Both the position numbers and the translations under genes were made by a program. Below, piece by piece: positions 8,965 through 18,633 of a stretch of DNA of 64,000 bases. Source of the DNA: Rhodocyclales bacterium (GTDB lineage Bacteria; Pseudomonadota; Gammaproteobacteria; Burkholderiales; Rhodocyclaceae); assembly GCA_016183655.1 (NCBI GenBank), contig JACPEH010000027.1:62001-126000 (forward strand), read 5' to 3'. The notes under the pieces were generated by a model. The model did no database searches and was not told the DNA's origin. It was given only the letters and a program-made list of their open reading frames with translations. Positions within the stretch are counted from its first letter, which is position 1; the number at the start of each line of letters is the position of its first letter.

Positions 8965-9798
8965 ATGGAACCGCAAGCCTACGCCCGCTCCGTCTTCTAC
9001 GTTTCCGACGGTACCGGCATCACCGCCGAAACGCTCGGCCACAGCCTGCTGACGCAGTTCGAAGGGGTGCGCTTCAAGCAGGCGCGGATTCCCTTCGTCG
9101 ACACGCCGGAGAAGGCGCATGCGCTGATCCAGCGCATCGAGGACGTCGGCCGCTCGGACGGCGCCAAGCCGATCGTGTTCACGACGCTGGTCAATCCGGA
9201 GCTGGCGCAGATGGTGCATGCGGCGAATGCGCTATGCCTGTCGTTCATCGAGACCTTCGTCGCGCCGATGGAGGCCGAACTCGGCGTGCGGTCGACGCAC
9301 ACGGTCGGCCGTTCGCACGGCTCGATCGACACCTCGGACTACAAGAACCGCATCGAGGCGATCAACTACACGCTGGCGCACGACGACGGCGTCACCGACC
9401 GCGACCTGGAGACCGCCGACGTGATCCTGGTCGGCGTCTCGCGCTGCGGCAAGACGCCGACCTCGCTCTACCTGGCGATGCAGTTCGGCCTGAAGGCCGC
9501 CAACTTCCCGCTGATCCCCGAGGATTTCGACCGCGGCCGCCTGCCCGGCACGCTGGAGAAGCACCGCGGCAAGCTGTTCGGGCTGACCATCCAGCCCGAG
9601 CGGCTGGCGCAGATCCGCGAGGAGCGGCGGCCGGGCAGCCGCTACGCGTCGCTCGAGAATTGCCGCAACGAAGTGCGCGAGGCGGAGAAGATGATGAAGC
9701 GCGAGGGTATCCGCTGGCTCGATTCCTCGACCAAGTCGATCGAGGAGATCTCGACGACGGTGATGCAGGAAGTGCGGCTGGATAACCGGGCGTTCTGA
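8965..9798 (+). CDS. ppsR: PEP synthase regulatory protein (kinase/pyrophosphorylase, DUF299)
   Basis: 277 residues. This bifunctional cytosolic enzyme inactivates PEP synthase by ADP-dependent phosphorylation of a threonine and reactivates it by phosphate-dependent removal yielding pyrophosphate. Family features are the N-terminal [16 protein letters not shown], the P-loop GVSRCGKT (157-164) followed by [11 protein letters not shown], and the C-terminal [17 protein letters not shown]. The ATG at 8965 gives the usual family length. It is 38 nt downstream of ppc on the same strand. The gene is more often found next to its target ppsA, which is not in this window. Pairing with ppc would tie the two opposing PEP/oxaloacetate and PEP/pyruvate steps to one transcript. 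Confidence 0.95.
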   Translation: MEPQAYARSVFYVSDGTGITAETLGHSLLTQFEGVRFKQARIPFVDTPEKAHALIQRIEDVGRSDGAKPIVFTTLVNPELAQMVHAANALCLSFIETFVAPMEAELGVRSTHTVGRSHGSIDTSDYKNRIEAINYTLAHDDGVTDRDLETADVILVGVSRCGKTPTSLYLAMQFGLKAANFPLIPEDFDRGRLPGTLEKHRGKLFGLTIQPERLAQIREERRPGSRYASLENCRNEVREAEKMMKREGIRWLDSSTKSIEEISTTVMQEVRLDNRAF

Positions 9799-9867
9799 CT
9801 GATAAACTGCGCGAGGAAATTACAACGACATTCCCGGCCGCCGGGATCAACAGGAGGAAACCCACCG

Positions 9868-10683
9868 ATGCCGTTCCCGCCGAAAGCCACCCTGTCACTC
9901 GCTTCCGCGCTCATTGCCGCCGCCCTGCTGTCGGCCTGCGTGACCACCGGCACCGCCCCCAACAACCCGTCGCCGACCGCCGGCAGCGGCACCTCGGAAA
10001 CCGCCAACCAGATGGCCGACAAGGCCATGTACAAGCCGATCGAGTACGCCAACGCCGCGAAGAAGGGGCCACAGATCGTCGTCATTCCGGGCGAGGTGAA
10101 GAGCAACAACGCCAGCTTCACGCAGAAATTCGGCCCGAACAACATCGCCGACTATGCCGAACTCGAACTCGGCAAGGCCAACTTCAAGGTGCTCGAACGC
10201 TCGGACATGGGGCCGCTGCTGAACGAGTTCCAGCTCGCCTACACGATGGGCGACCCGAAGGCGGCGCGCAAAGTGTTGCAGAAGGGCAAGTTCAAGACCA
10301 CCAAATGGGTGATGAAGTTCGACATCCTGAAGGCCGAACAGGTCGCCCAGGCGCAGCAGGGTTTTGACGGCCGCGCCGTCGGCTCGCTGATCTCGATCGG
10401 TGCCGGCGGCCGCGGCGGCGCCGCCGGCAACGTCGTCGCCAGCTCGGTGCAGACCGGCGAATCGACCGGTGTCTGGATCATCGGCATGCGCTACAAGATC
10501 ATCAACGCCAACACCACCGAACAGGTGGCGACCGGCTACGCCGAGGAGAAGATGGAGCTCGGCGCCAAGTCGACCTCGGTGCTCGGCGTCTCGTCCGGCG
10601 CCTCGGGCGGGCTGACGCTCGATTCGCTGGTGCAGCGGCTGGTGCAGAAGACGGTCTGGGAGATCGACCAGAAGCACAAGTAA
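9868..10683 (+). CDS. CsgG-family outer-membrane lipoprotein
   Basis: 271 residues. A lipoprotein signal peptide ends in the lipobox LLSAC (residues 20-24, lipidated Cys24). A low-complexity Thr/Pro/Ser linker follows, then a CsgG-type domain: GPQIVVIPGEVKSNNASF, ANFKVLERSDMGPLLNEF, TTKWVMKFDILKAEQVA, and later GVWIIGMRYKIINANT with QVATGYAEEKMELG. The nucleophilic GGRGGAAGNVV region would correspond to the membrane-spanning part of CsgG. AGGAGG precedes the ATG at good spacing. No other curli genes are nearby, so it is not a curli secretion channel by context; stand-alone CsgG-like lipoproteins of unknown role are common. A strong terminator follows at 10705-10743. Confidence 0.88.
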   Translation: MPFPPKATLSLASALIAAALLSACVTTGTAPNNPSPTAGSGTSETANQMADKAMYKPIEYANAAKKGPQIVVIPGEVKSNNASFTQKFGPNNIADYAELELGKANFKVLERSDMGPLLNEFQLAYTMGDPKAARKVLQKGKFKTTKWVMKFDILKAEQVAQAQQGFDGRAVGSLISIGAGGRGGAAGNVVASSVQTGESTGVWIIGMRYKIINANTTEQVATGYAEEKMELGAKSTSVLGVSSGASGGLTLDSLVQRLVQKTVWEIDQKHK

Positions 10684-10704
10684 GCCGATGGGGCTCGACC
10701 AACG

Positions 10705-10743
10705 ACGGCTGGCAGCGGCAACGCGCCAGCCGTTTTGCTTTTA
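10705..10743 (+). terminator. Intrinsic terminator after CsgG-like gene
   Basis: ACGGCTGGC (10705-10713) pairs with GCCAGCCGT (10725-10733). Within the loop GCG and CGC add three more pairs closed by a GCAA tetraloop. TTTTGCTTTT follows directly, ending just where the left terminal repeat of the next element begins. Confidence 0.9.
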
Positions 10744-10783
10744 GTAGTCAGTCAACTCGAATCCGGTTGATGTAACCCCCGTC

Positions 10784-10804
10784 ATTCCGGGCTTGACCCG
10801 GAAT
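10784..10804. repeat. REP-like palindrome
   Basis: ATTCCGGG, loop CTTGA, CCCGGAAT: a perfect 8-bp stem inside the sequence GTCATTCCGGGCTTGACC. This wording is typical of dispersed intergenic repeats in proteobacterial genomes. Confidence 0.6.
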
Positions 10805-10880
10805 CCAGGTGGTAGGCTCGTACGTTGGCGGGGCAAGTGTTTGCGGGTTTTTCCTGGAATCCGGCGCGGGCGTAGCCCGG

Positions 10881-10922
10881 CCTGCCCTGAGCTTGCCGAA
10901 GCCTGTCCGGAGCTTGTCGAAG
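10881..10922. repeat. Two tandem 21-bp repeat units
   Basis: Unit 1 (10881-10901) and unit 2 (10902-10922) agree at 18 of 21 positions and share the core GAGCTTG(C/T)CGAAG. The core CTGAGCTTGTCGAAGG is a well-known dispersed intergenic repeat in many proteobacteria. Confidence 0.65.
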
Positions 10923-10969
10923 GAGGCCGGAATAACGAACCTATCCGTCCGTTCCAACATGACTGACTA

Positions 10970-11749
10970 CTAGTTTCCGCGGCGGCGGACGACCTCGAAC
11001 AGGCAAACGGCGGCGGCGGCGGCGACGTTGAGCGACTCGGTGCCGCCGGGCATCGGGATGAACACGCCGAGCTTCGCCGCCTTTGCCACCGGCGCGCTGA
11101 CGCCCTGCCCTTCGGCGCCGAAGACCCAGGCGAGCGGGCCGTCCAGCGACGTTTCGTAGAGCGAGCGGGCGGCGTCGAGCCGGGTGACGACGCCGGTGCC
11201 GGCGAACCCGGCGAGAAATGCCGCGAGGTCGCAGCCTTCGTGGATCGCCAGCAGGAATTGCGCGCCCTGCCCGGCACGCAGCGTCTTCGGCGCCCACGGA
11301 TCGGCACAGCCGGGACCGAGCAGCGCCTGGCGGATGCCGGCGGCGGCGGCGGTGCGCAACAACGTGCCGACGTTGCCGGGGTCCTGCACGCCGTCGAGTA
11401 GCAGGCAGTCGATGTCGTTCGCCGGAGCCGCCGACGGCACCGGTGCCCGCGCCACGGCGACGATCCCCGACGGTGTTTCGGTCGCGGCAATTTCGGCGAA
11501 CAGTCCGTCGGCCAGCGAAAGTACATCAAGGCGGGGATGCCCGGCCAGCCAGGCGGCGATTTCCGGCTTCCCGGCGGCGCCCGCCGCAACTGCGACTTCG
11601 ACGATCTCCCCGTGCACGGCCTGCAGCGCCTCGATCAGGTGCAGGCCGTCGAGCAGGATAACGCCGTCGTCGCGCCGGGCGCGGTGGTGCGTGGCCCATT
11701 TGCGCAGGCGTTTGAAGCGCGGATTGTCGCGGGACGAGATTGCCTTCAC
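10970..11749 (-). CDS. TrmH/SpoU-family RNA 2'-O-methyltransferase
   Basis: 259 residues from GTG at 11749 (V-K-A-I-S-S-R-D-N-P, the family-typical N-terminus). The protein has an N-terminal substrate-binding domain followed by a SPOUT (knotted) catalytic domain. The three SpoU motifs are clear: GVQDPGNVGTLLRTAAA, VFGAEGQGVS and IPMPGGTESLNVAAAAAVCL. It should methylate a ribose 2'-OH in tRNA or rRNA using S-adenosylmethionine; the target cannot be read from sequence. The start lies 5 nt after the rnhB stop, so translation is probably coupled, and it ends the long minus-strand block. Its TAG stop lies within the right terminal repeat of the 10742-10972 element. Confidence 0.92.
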   Translation of the reverse strand: MKAISSRDNPRFKRLRKWATHHRARRDDGVILLDGLHLIEALQAVHGEIVEVAVAAGAAGKPEIAAWLAGHPRLDVLSLADGLFAEIAATETPSGIVAVARAPVPSAAPANDIDCLLLDGVQDPGNVGTLLRTAAAAGIRQALLGPGCADPWAPKTLRAGQGAQFLLAIHEGCDLAAFLAGFAGTGVVTRLDAARSLYETSLDGPLAWVFGAEGQGVSAPVAKAAKLGVFIPMPGGTESLNVAAAAAVCLFEVVRRRGN

Positions 11750-11754
11750 GGCGC

Positions 11755-12354
11755 CTACAGCAGCGAGAGCTGCGCCACCGGCGCGAAGCTGCGGCGGTGT
11801 GCGGCACACGGGCCGTGCGCCTGCAGCGCGGCAAAGTGCGCCGGCGTCGGGTAGCCCATGTGGCGCTCGAAGCCGTATTCCGGGTGGGCCAGCGCCAGTT
11901 CGCGCATCAGCGCGTCGCGGTGGGTCTTGGCCAGGATCGAGGCGGCGGCGATCGCGGCGATCTTGCCGTCGCCCTTGACCACGGCCTCGCCGTCGCACGG
12001 CAGCCCCGGCGGCACCTTGTTGCCGTCGACCTGCGCCAGCACCGGCGCCACGGCGAGGGCTTCGGCCGCCCGCCGCATGGCGAGGAAGGTCGCCTGCAGG
12101 ATGTTGATGCGGTCGATCTCGGCAGCGCTGGCTTCGGCGATCGCCCAGGCCAGCGCCTTCTCGCGGATCTCGAGGGCGAGGCGCTCGCGCGCCGCTTCGG
12201 ACAGCTTCTTGGAATCGTTGAGGCCGGCGATCGGCCGCGCCGGGTCGAGGATCACCGCGGCAGCGACGACCGGGCCGGCGAGCGGGCCGCGGCCGGCCTC
12301 GTCGATGCCGGCCACCGGGCCGGCGCCGGCGTCAGGCCACAGCAGCGAGGTCAT
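11755..12354 (-). CDS. rnhB: Ribonuclease HII
   Basis: 199 residues. The enzyme cleaves the RNA strand of RNA-DNA hybrids and nicks at single ribonucleotides misincorporated in DNA. The catalytic signature [20 protein letters not shown] carries the first Asp-Glu pair; further acidic sites are in [15 protein letters not shown] and in the [13 protein letters not shown] region. Length matches the family. It overlaps the end of lpxB by 23 nt and is followed after 5 nt by the RNA methyltransferase gene. The lpxA-lpxB-rnhB order is the usual one in gamma- and betaproteobacteria. Confidence 0.97.
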   Translation of the reverse strand: MTSLLWPDAGAGPVAGIDEAGRGPLAGPVVAAAVILDPARPIAGLNDSKKLSEAARERLALEIREKALAWAIAEASAAEIDRINILQATFLAMRRAAEALAVAPVLAQVDGNKVPPGLPCDGEAVVKGDGKIAAIAAASILAKTHRDALMRELALAHPEYGFERHMGYPTPAHFAALQAHGPCAAHRRSFAPVAQLSLL

Positions 12355-13507
12355 GGTCGCGGGGCTGCCGGCGCAGGCACGAGAGCACGGCCTCGGCGGC
12401 CCGCTCGGCGGTGTTCTGTCGGAGCGCGTGGTGGATGCGCTCGAACTCGGCGACGATCGCCGCCCGCCCGTCCTTGTCGGCGTACTGCACCAGCAGGGCC
12501 TCGGCGAGCTTCTCCGGAGTCGCTTCCTTCTGGATGAATTCGGGGACGACGAAGCGGCCGGCGAGGATGTTGGGCAGGCCGACGTACGGCAGGTAGCCCA
12601 TGCGCTTCATCAGGAAGTACGAGAATGGCGCCAGCTTGTAGGCGATGACCATCGGCCGCTTGAGCAATGCCGCTTCCAGCGTCGCCGTGCCGCTGGCGAC
12701 GAGGACGCCGTCGGCGGCGACCATCGCCTCGTGCGCATGGCCGAATAGCAGGCGGATCGGCAGATCCTGCGCCTGGCAGCGGTAGAGCGCCTCCTCGAAC
12801 ATCAGGCGGGTCTCACGCGTCGCCAGCGGCACCAGGAAACGGGCTTCCGGCAGCTGCGCGCGAACCAGCCGGGCGGTGGCGATGAAGGTATCGGCAAGGA
12901 AGCGCAGTTCGCCCTGCCGGCTCCCTGGCAGCAGCGCGAACACCGGCACCGCGGCCGGAATGCCGAGCAGTTCGCGGGTCGCCGCGCGGTCCGGGTTCAT
13001 CGGCAGCAGGTCGGCGAGCGGGTGGCCGACGTAGCTGACCGGGACGCCGGCCTTCTCGTAGAGCGGCGGCTCGAACGGGAACAGCGCCAGGATGCGCGAT
13101 ACGGCACGGCGGATCTTCTTGATCCGCCCGCCGCGCCAGGCCCAGATCGACGGGCTGACGTAGTGCACGGCGGGAATGCCGCGCGCTTTCAGCGCCGCTT
13201 CCAGATCGAGGTTGAAATCGGGGGCGTCGACGCCGATGAAGACGTCCGGCGGATCGGCCAGCAGGCGCTTCTTCAGTTCGCTGCGGATGCCGGACAGCTC
13301 GCGATAGCGCTTCAGCGCATCGGAAAACCCCATCACCGACAGCAGCTCCGCCGGCCACCAGGCATCGAAGCCCTGCCCGGCCATTTTCGGCCCGCCGATG
13401 CCGTAGAACACGGCGTCGGGCAGCCGCGCCTTGAGCGCGGCGATGAGGTGGCTGGCGAGCAGGTCTCCCGAAGCTTCGCCCGCCACCATGGCGATGCGAA
13501 CCGTCAT
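12332..13507 (-). CDS. lpxB: Lipid-A-disaccharide synthase
   Basis: 391 residues. This peripheral membrane glycosyltransferase joins UDP-diacylglucosamine and lipid X to make the lipid A disaccharide. The N-terminus [20 protein letters not shown], the [15 protein letters not shown] segment, the [15 protein letters not shown] motif and the C-terminal nucleotide-binding half ([18 protein letters not shown]) are all typical of LpxB. Its start overlaps the lpxA stop by 4 nt and its end overlaps rnhB by 23 nt, so expression is tightly coupled with the rest of the lipid A cluster. Confidence 0.98.
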   Translation of the reverse strand: MTVRIAMVAGEASGDLLASHLIAALKARLPDAVFYGIGGPKMAGQGFDAWWPAELLSVMGFSDALKRYRELSGIRSELKKRLLADPPDVFIGVDAPDFNLDLEAALKARGIPAVHYVSPSIWAWRGGRIKKIRRAVSRILALFPFEPPLYEKAGVPVSYVGHPLADLLPMNPDRAATRELLGIPAAVPVFALLPGSRQGELRFLADTFIATARLVRAQLPEARFLVPLATRETRLMFEEALYRCQAQDLPIRLLFGHAHEAMVAADGVLVASGTATLEAALLKRPMVIAYKLAPFSYFLMKRMGYLPYVGLPNILAGRFVVPEFIQKEATPEKLAEALLVQYADKDGRAAIVAEFERIHHALRQNTAERAAEAVLSCLRRQPRDHDLAAVA

Positions 13508-14274
13508 CGGATGATGCCGCGCTTCGATACGGCGAGGAAATCGACGAAGCGCTGCACCTCGGGGTGCATGCGGGCTTCCTCTTCCAGCTTGACGCGGGCT
13601 TCTTCGAGCATCAGGCCGGACTTGTAGAGGATGCGGTAGGCGCGCTTCAGCGCCTGCAGCGCTTCCGGCGAGAAGCCGCGCCGCCTCAGCCCCTCGGCGT
13701 TGAGGCCGTAGGGCGAGGCGGTATTGCCGGCGGCCATCACGTAGGGCGGCACGTCCTGCAGGATGACGGTGCCGACCGCGGTCATGCAGTGCGCGCCGAC
13801 GCGGCAGAACTGGTGCACGCCGGTGAAGCCGCCGAGGATCGCCCAGTCGTCGATGTGCACGTGGCCGGCGAGCTGCGAGTTGTTGGCGAAGGTGGTGTTG
13901 TTGCCGACCTGGCAGTCGTGCGCGATGTGCACGTAGGCCATGATCCAGTTGTCGTTGCCGATGCGGGTGACGCCGACGTCCTGCGCGGTGCCGAGGTTGA
14001 AGGTGCAGAACTCGCGGATCGTGTTGCGGTCGCCGATCTCCAGCTGCGTCGGCTCGCCGGCGTACTTCTTGTCCTGCGGCACTTCGCCGAGCGAGGCGAA
14101 CTGGTAGATGCGGTTGTCGCGGCCGATCGTGGTGTGGCCGTTGATCACCGCGTGCGGCCCGATCCAGGTGTTGTCGCCAATCTCGACGTGCTCGCCGATG
14201 ATCGAATAGGCGCCGATCTCGACGTGCGCGCCGATCTTCGCATTCGGGTGGACGATGGCGGTCGGGTGGATCAT
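13504..14274 (-). CDS. lpxA: UDP-N-acetylglucosamine acyltransferase
   Basis: 256 residues, matching the usual LpxA length when started at the ATG at 14274 ([20 protein letters not shown]). That ATG overlaps the fabZ stop by 4 nt. It catalyses the first lipid A step, transfer of a 3-hydroxyacyl chain from ACP to UDP-GlcNAc. The N-terminal two-thirds are hexapeptide repeats forming a left-handed beta helix ([20 protein letters not shown]); the catalytic histidine lies in the [14 protein letters not shown] region. The C-terminal helical part starts near [20 protein letters not shown]. The acyl-chain length preference cannot be read confidently. Confidence 0.98.
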   Translation of the reverse strand: MIHPTAIVHPNAKIGAHVEIGAYSIIGEHVEIGDNTWIGPHAVINGHTTIGRDNRIYQFASLGEVPQDKKYAGEPTQLEIGDRNTIREFCTFNLGTAQDVGVTRIGNDNWIMAYVHIAHDCQVGNNTTFANNSQLAGHVHIDDWAILGGFTGVHQFCRVGAHCMTAVGTVILQDVPPYVMAAGNTASPYGLNAEGLRRRGFSPEALQALKRAYRILYKSGLMLEEARVKLEEEARMHPEVQRFVDFLAVSKRGIIR

Positions 14275-14720
14275 TCGGCGATGTCCCGCTTGGCGCACAT
14301 CAGCTCGGCCTCGGCGACGACCTGCCCGTCGACGCGGGCTTCGCACTTGTATTTCCAGATGCCGCGCATCTGGCGCAGGATTTCGACGTGCAGGTGCAGC
14401 TGGTCGCCCGGCATCACCGGCTTCTTGAAACGGGCGCCGTCGATGCCGACGAAGTAGAACACCGAATTGGCGTCCGGCTTGCTGTCCATCGTCTTGAACG
14501 AGAGGATGCCGGCGGCCTGCGCGAGCGCTTCCATGATCAGCACGCCGGGCATCACCGGGTGATGCGGGAAATGGCCGGTGAAGAAAGGTTCGTTGATGGT
14601 GACGTTCTTGTAGGCGTGGATCGACTTGCCCGCTTCGAACTCGACGACGCGGTCCACCAGAAGAAACGGATAGCGGTGCGGAAGGTGTTCAAGAATTTCG
14701 TGAATATCCATATTATTCAA
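14271..14720 (-). CDS. fabZ: 3-hydroxyacyl-ACP dehydratase
   Basis: 149 residues. It dehydrates 3-hydroxyacyl-ACP in fatty acid elongation and competes with LpxA/LpxD for the same substrate pool. The hot-dog fold has the active-site motif [20 protein letters not shown] (His and Glu). Two starts are possible: TTG at 14720, with GGAGA about 7 nt upstream and a 4-nt overlap with the lpxD stop, and ATG at 14711, which is too far from that ribosome site. The TTG is preferred and fits the stop/start overlap pattern of the neighbours. It sits between lpxD and lpxA, the standard order. Confidence 0.97.
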   Translation of the reverse strand: MNNMDIHEILEHLPHRYPFLLVDRVVEFEAGKSIHAYKNVTINEPFFTGHFPHHPVMPGVLIMEALAQAAGILSFKTMDSKPDANSVFYFVGIDGARFKKPVMPGDQLHLHVEILRQMRGIWKYKCEARVDGQVVAEAELMCAKRDIAE

Positions 14721-15748
14721 TTTGTTTTCTCCATTTCTTCAAGTTTTTTCTCAAGCTCGGCAACGCGTTGTGCGAGCTTCGCCAGGCGCTTGATCTGGGC
14801 CGCGTTGTGCAGCCAGTCCTCGTGCGCCTCGAGCGGAAAAATGCTGGTGTACTGGCCGGGCCTGGACAGGCTCTTGGTCACCATCGTCCCGGCCGAGACG
14901 TGCACGTCGTCGGCCAGTTCGAGGTGACCGATGATCATGCCGGCACCGCCGACCGTGCACCGGGCGCCGATCGTCGTGCTGCCGGCAACACCTACGCAGC
15001 CGGCCATCGCCGCGTTCTCGCCGATGCGCACGTTGTGCGCGATCTGGATCTGGTTGTCGAGCTTGACGCCGTTGCCGATCACCGTGTCGTCGAGCGCGCC
15101 GCGGTCGATCGAGGTGTTGGCGCCGATCTCGACGTCGTCGCCGATGACGACGCGGCCGATCTGCGGAATCTTCAGCCAGCGATCGCCTTCTCTGGCAAAG
15201 CCGAAGCCGTCGGAACCGACCACCGCGCCGGCCTGAATCACCGCCCGCGCACCGATCACGCAGTCGCGATAGACGACGACGTTCGGATAGAGCACGGAAT
15301 CGGCACCGATACTGACCCCGTCGCCGATGACCACCCCCGGGTGCAGCGTCACATTCTCGCCGATCGTCACCCCGGCGCCGACGACGGCGTTCTCGCCGAT
15401 GCTCGCCGAAGCCGGCAACGGGGAGTGCACCACCGCGCTCGGATGCGCACCGCGCGGACGCTGCGGCGTCGGGTTCAGCAGCGCGACGACGCGCGCATAG
15501 TAGGCGTAGGAATTCGGATGGACGATGCGCGGCAGCGCCGTGTCGTCGGCCGCGGCCGGCGGAACGATCACCGCCGACGCGCCGGTCGTCGCGAGTTGCT
15601 TGCGATACTTGGGATTGGCGAGGAAGGCGATCTGCCCTTCCCCGGCACCGGCCAGCGTACCGACCTGTGCAATGACGACCGAGCCGTCGCCCCTCAGCTC
15701 TCCGCCAAGTCGGGCGACGATCTCGTCGAGCCGCAAACCTCCAGGCAC
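14717..15748 (-). CDS. lpxD: UDP-3-O-(3-hydroxyacyl)glucosamine N-acyltransferase
   Basis: 343 residues from GTG at 15748 ([10 protein letters not shown]). It performs the third lipid A step, adding the N-linked hydroxyacyl chain. An N-terminal uridine-binding domain ([20 protein letters not shown]) precedes a long hexapeptide-repeat beta helix ([20 protein letters not shown] onward), with the catalytic His in [19 protein letters not shown]. The C-terminal helix ([16 protein letters not shown]) is the usual ACP-binding extension. The stop overlaps the fabZ start by 4 nt. The gap to skp is 27 nt. Confidence 0.97.
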   Translation of the reverse strand: MPGGLRLDEIVARLGGELRGDGSVVIAQVGTLAGAGEGQIAFLANPKYRKQLATTGASAVIVPPAAADDTALPRIVHPNSYAYYARVVALLNPTPQRPRGAHPSAVVHSPLPASASIGENAVVGAGVTIGENVTLHPGVVIGDGVSIGADSVLYPNVVVYRDCVIGARAVIQAGAVVGSDGFGFAREGDRWLKIPQIGRVVIGDDVEIGANTSIDRGALDDTVIGNGVKLDNQIQIAHNVRIGENAAMAGCVGVAGSTTIGARCTVGGAGMIIGHLELADDVHVSAGTMVTKSLSRPGQYTSIFPLEAHEDWLHNAAQIKRLAKLAQRVAELEKKLEEMEKTN

Positions 15749-15775
15749 ACGTTCACCGCTAAGGTTCTGGATCCG

Positions 15776-16282
15776 TTACTTGGCCTCGGAGAGCGCCTTG
15801 ATGACCTTGTCGGTGATGTCCAGCTTGGGGCTGACCCAGACGACGTCCTGGACGATCAGGTCGTACTTTTCGGACTCGGCGATCTGCTTGATCGCCTTGT
15901 TGGCCTTCTCGATGATGGCCGCGTTCTCTTCGTTCTGGCGCAGGTTGAGGTCTTCGCGGAACTCGCGCTGCTTGCGCTGGAAGTCGCGCGACAGGTCGTT
16001 GAGTTCGCGCTCCTTGTTGCGGCGATCGCTCTCGGACATCGTCACGCCGTTCTTCTCCAGCCCTTCCTGCAGCCCTTGGAGCTGCTTGGCGATACGCTGC
16101 AGGTCCTGGTCACGCTTGGAGAATTCGGTCTCGATCTTCTTGGCGGCCTTTTGCGCCGCCGGGGCATCGCGGAAAATCCGCTGGGTATTGACGTAGCCAA
16201 TCTTCATCTCCGCCGCCACGGCCTGAGCGATGGGCAGCGCGGCCATGAAGGCGACGAGCAAAGTGGCGATCTTCTTGTTCAA
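15776..16282 (-). CDS. skp: Periplasmic chaperone Skp/OmpH
   Basis: 168 residues. A Sec signal peptide ends near AVAA (residue 24); the mature protein starts EMKIGYVNTQRIFRDAPAAQ, the typical OmpH start. A long charged coiled coil (residues about 45-130, rich in Lys, Glu, Arg and Gln) forms the tentacles that hold unfolded outer-membrane proteins in the Skp trimer. The C-terminal YDLIVQDVVWVSPKLDITDK completes the trimer core. It lies 15 nt downstream of bamA, whose product receives its cargo, and upstream of lpxD. Confidence 0.96.
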   Translation of the reverse strand: MNKKIATLLVAFMAALPIAQAVAAEMKIGYVNTQRIFRDAPAAQKAAKKIETEFSKRDQDLQRIAKQLQGLQEGLEKNGVTMSESDRRNKERELNDLSRDFQRKQREFREDLNLRQNEENAAIIEKANKAIKQIAESEKYDLIVQDVVWVSPKLDITDKVIKALSEAK

Positions 16283-16297
16283 AGCAACTTCTCCTGT

Positions 16298-18631
16298 TTA
16301 GAAAGTCTGTCCCATCTGGAACTGGAACGATTGTACTTTATCACCTTCCTGCTTGTTGATCGGTGCCGCGACACTGAACTTGAGCGGGCCCATCGGCGAG
16401 TTCCACAGCGCCGACAGACCGGTGCTGAAGCGGATCGGCCCGGTGTCCCGGTTCTGGTTGTCACCCGACTTGCCCCAGACCTGGCCGGCGTCAACGAAAA
16501 CGCCCAGGCGCAACGATTTGTCGAAGCCCAAGCCCGGCATCGGGAAGAGCACTTCCGCGGTGCCGTTGACCTTGCGGTTGCCGCCGATGCGGTCTTCCGA
16601 CAGACGGCAGTTGGTCTTCGTCACATAGTTGTCGCACACCGTATCCAACGGCCCGAGGCTGGCAGTTTCGTAGCCGCGAACGGTACCCATGCCACCACCG
16701 AAGAAGTTCTTGTAGAACGGCAGGCCGTCCTGGCCGCCAAAGCCGTTGCCGTACCCGGCTTCGCCGCTGAGGAACAGCGTGAAGTCCTTGCTCAGCGGGA
16801 CATAGCGCTGGAAGGTGTAGGTCATGCGGTAGTACTTCAGGTCGCCCGGCGGGGCCGCCACCTCGAAGTTGACGCGCTGCAGGATGCCCTTGTTCGGGTA
16901 GAGGATGCTGTCGCGACCGTCGGACGCCCAGCCGGCGGTCAAGGGCACGCTGATGTTGGAGTCGCCGTACTTGTCTACGAACTGCTGGTAGCGGAACGGG
17001 CTGGTCGTATCAACGGTCAGCGCGGTATGGTCGATGCCGACGCCGACGCTGATCGACTCCTTCTCGCCGATCGGGAAGCCCCAGCGAATGCCACCGCCGG
17101 TCGACGCGGAGCGGTAGTTACCGACCGACAGGCTGCTCTTCGTCGGGTCCACCCGACGATGATAGACGTCGAAGCCCTGGCTGATCCCGTCCACCGTAAA
17201 ATACGGGTTGGTATACGAGAAGGCCATCGTCCGGTTGATCTTGCCGGTATTGAGCTGCAGGGATGCGAACTTGCCGCTGCCGAACAGGTTGGCCTGGCTG
17301 ATGCCGCCGGACAGGATCAGCTTTTCCGAGCTGGAGAAGCCGGCGCCGAGCGTGATGTTGCCGGTGTTCTTTTCGGTGACGTTGACGTTGACGTCGACCT
17401 GGTCGGTGGTGCCGGGCACCGGCGGCGTCTCGACGTTGACCTCGCCGAAGTAGTTGGTCTTGTCGACCCGCTGCTTCGACAGCTGGACCTTGTCCGCGTC
17501 GTACCAGGCGCCTTCGATCTGCCGCATTTCCTGGCGAATGACCTCGTCGCGGGTCTTGGTGTTGCCGGTGACGTTGATCCGGCGCACATAGACGCGCTTG
17601 CCAGGGTCGACGAAGATCGTGAACGCGACCTGGCGCTTTTCCTTGTCCAGCTCGGGGGCGGCGTTGACGTTGGCAAATGCGTAGCCCTGCGCGCCCAGGC
17701 GATCGGAAATCGCCTTGGTCGACTCGTTCAGCTTCTCCCGCGAGAAGACGTCGCCAGCCTTGACCTGGACCAGCTTACGCAATTCGGCTTCCGGCAGCAG
17801 CAGGTCGCCGGCGAGCTTCACCGAGCTGACGGCATAGCGCTCGCCTTCGGTGATACTGACGGTGATGTAGATGTCCTTCTTGTCCGGCGAGATCGAGACC
17901 TGCGTCGAATCGATGTTGAATTCGAGGTAGCCGCGGTTCAGATAGTGTGAACGTAGCGTTTCCAGGTCCGCAGCCAGCTTCTGCCTGGAATACTGGTCGT
18001 TCTTCGTGTACCAGGAGAACCAGTTCGGCGTGCGCAGCTGGAACAGGTCGAGCAGCTCCTTTTCCTTGAAGGAAGAGACGCCGACCAGGTTGATCTGCTT
18101 GATGCTGGCAGCGTCGCCTTCCTCGATACTGAAGTTGATCGCGACGCGGTTGCGCTCGAGCGGGGTGATCGTCGTCGTGATCGCCACCGCGTACTTGCCG
18201 CGCGAGAGGTACTGGCGCTTCAGTTCCTGTTCGGCGCGCTCCAGCGTCGCCCGGTCGAAGATGCGGCCCTCGGCGATGCCGTTGTCGCGCAGCGCCTTCT
18301 TCAGCTGGTCCTTGTCGAATTCCTTGAGACCGACGAAATCGATGGTGTAGATCGCCGGTCGCTCCTCAAGGGCGATGACCAGCACATCCCCTTCGACCTC
18401 CATCCGGACATCCTTGAAGAAGCCGGTCGCGAACAGCGCCTTGATCGACTGCGCCGCCTTGTCGTTGGTCATCGTGTCGCCGACCTTCACCGGCAGGTAG
18501 CTGAATACCGTGCCCGCCTCGGTCCGCTGGATGCCCTCAATGCGGATGTCCTTGATCGTAAATGGTTCGAATGCACCCGCACTCGAGGCAATAAGTGCCG
18601 CTATCAGACCTGCAAGCAGGTTTTTCTTCAT
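16298..18631 (-). CDS. bamA: Outer membrane protein assembly factor BamA
   Basis: 777 residues. A 20-residue signal peptide ([20 protein letters not shown]) is followed by five POTRA domains up to about residue 420 (first one [20 protein letters not shown]), then a C-terminal 16-strand beta barrel ending in the phenylalanine-terminated strand [11 protein letters not shown], the outer-membrane insertion signal. The VRGY motif of barrel loop 6 is present ([14 protein letters not shown]). It is the essential core of the BAM complex. The gene order rseP-bamA-skp-lpxD is the standard envelope-assembly order. Confidence 0.99.
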   Translation of the reverse strand: MKKNLLAGLIAALIASSAGAFEPFTIKDIRIEGIQRTEAGTVFSYLPVKVGDTMTNDKAAQSIKALFATGFFKDVRMEVEGDVLVIALEERPAIYTIDFVGLKEFDKDQLKKALRDNGIAEGRIFDRATLERAEQELKRQYLSRGKYAVAITTTITPLERNRVAINFSIEEGDAASIKQINLVGVSSFKEKELLDLFQLRTPNWFSWYTKNDQYSRQKLAADLETLRSHYLNRGYLEFNIDSTQVSISPDKKDIYITVSITEGERYAVSSVKLAGDLLLPEAELRKLVQVKAGDVFSREKLNESTKAISDRLGAQGYAFANVNAAPELDKEKRQVAFTIFVDPGKRVYVRRINVTGNTKTRDEVIRQEMRQIEGAWYDADKVQLSKQRVDKTNYFGEVNVETPPVPGTTDQVDVNVNVTEKNTGNITLGAGFSSSEKLILSGGISQANLFGSGKFASLQLNTGKINRTMAFSYTNPYFTVDGISQGFDVYHRRVDPTKSSLSVGNYRSASTGGGIRWGFPIGEKESISVGVGIDHTALTVDTTSPFRYQQFVDKYGDSNISVPLTAGWASDGRDSILYPNKGILQRVNFEVAAPPGDLKYYRMTYTFQRYVPLSKDFTLFLSGEAGYGNGFGGQDGLPFYKNFFGGGMGTVRGYETASLGPLDTVCDNYVTKTNCRLSEDRIGGNRKVNGTAEVLFPMPGLGFDKSLRLGVFVDAGQVWGKSGDNQNRDTGPIRFSTGLSALWNSPMGPLKFSVAAPINKQEGDKVQSFQFQMGQTF

Positions 18632-18633
18632 CT

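Larger units (their letters stand above)
10742..10972. repeat. 231-bp non-coding element with 13-bp terminal inverted repeats
   Basis: TAGTAGTCAGTCA at 10742-10754 is matched by its exact reverse complement TGACTGACTACTA at 10960-10972. Between them is no plausible gene but several palindromes: ATTCCGGG/CCCGGAAT (10784-10791 and 10797-10804, 5-nt loop) and a tandem 21-bp repeat at 10881-10922. The right end supplies the TAG stop codon (10970-10972) of the RNA methyltransferase gene. No target-site duplication is obvious. It looks like a small MITE-like or compound REP-like element; mobility is an inference. Confidence 0.65.

Noticed and set aside
14768..17950. 1060-codon open frame on the plus strand
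   Set aside because: It is antisense to lpxD, skp and bamA, which are unmistakable. Long antisense frames are expected with this GC-biased codon use; the translation has no domain and a composition typical of complement frames.
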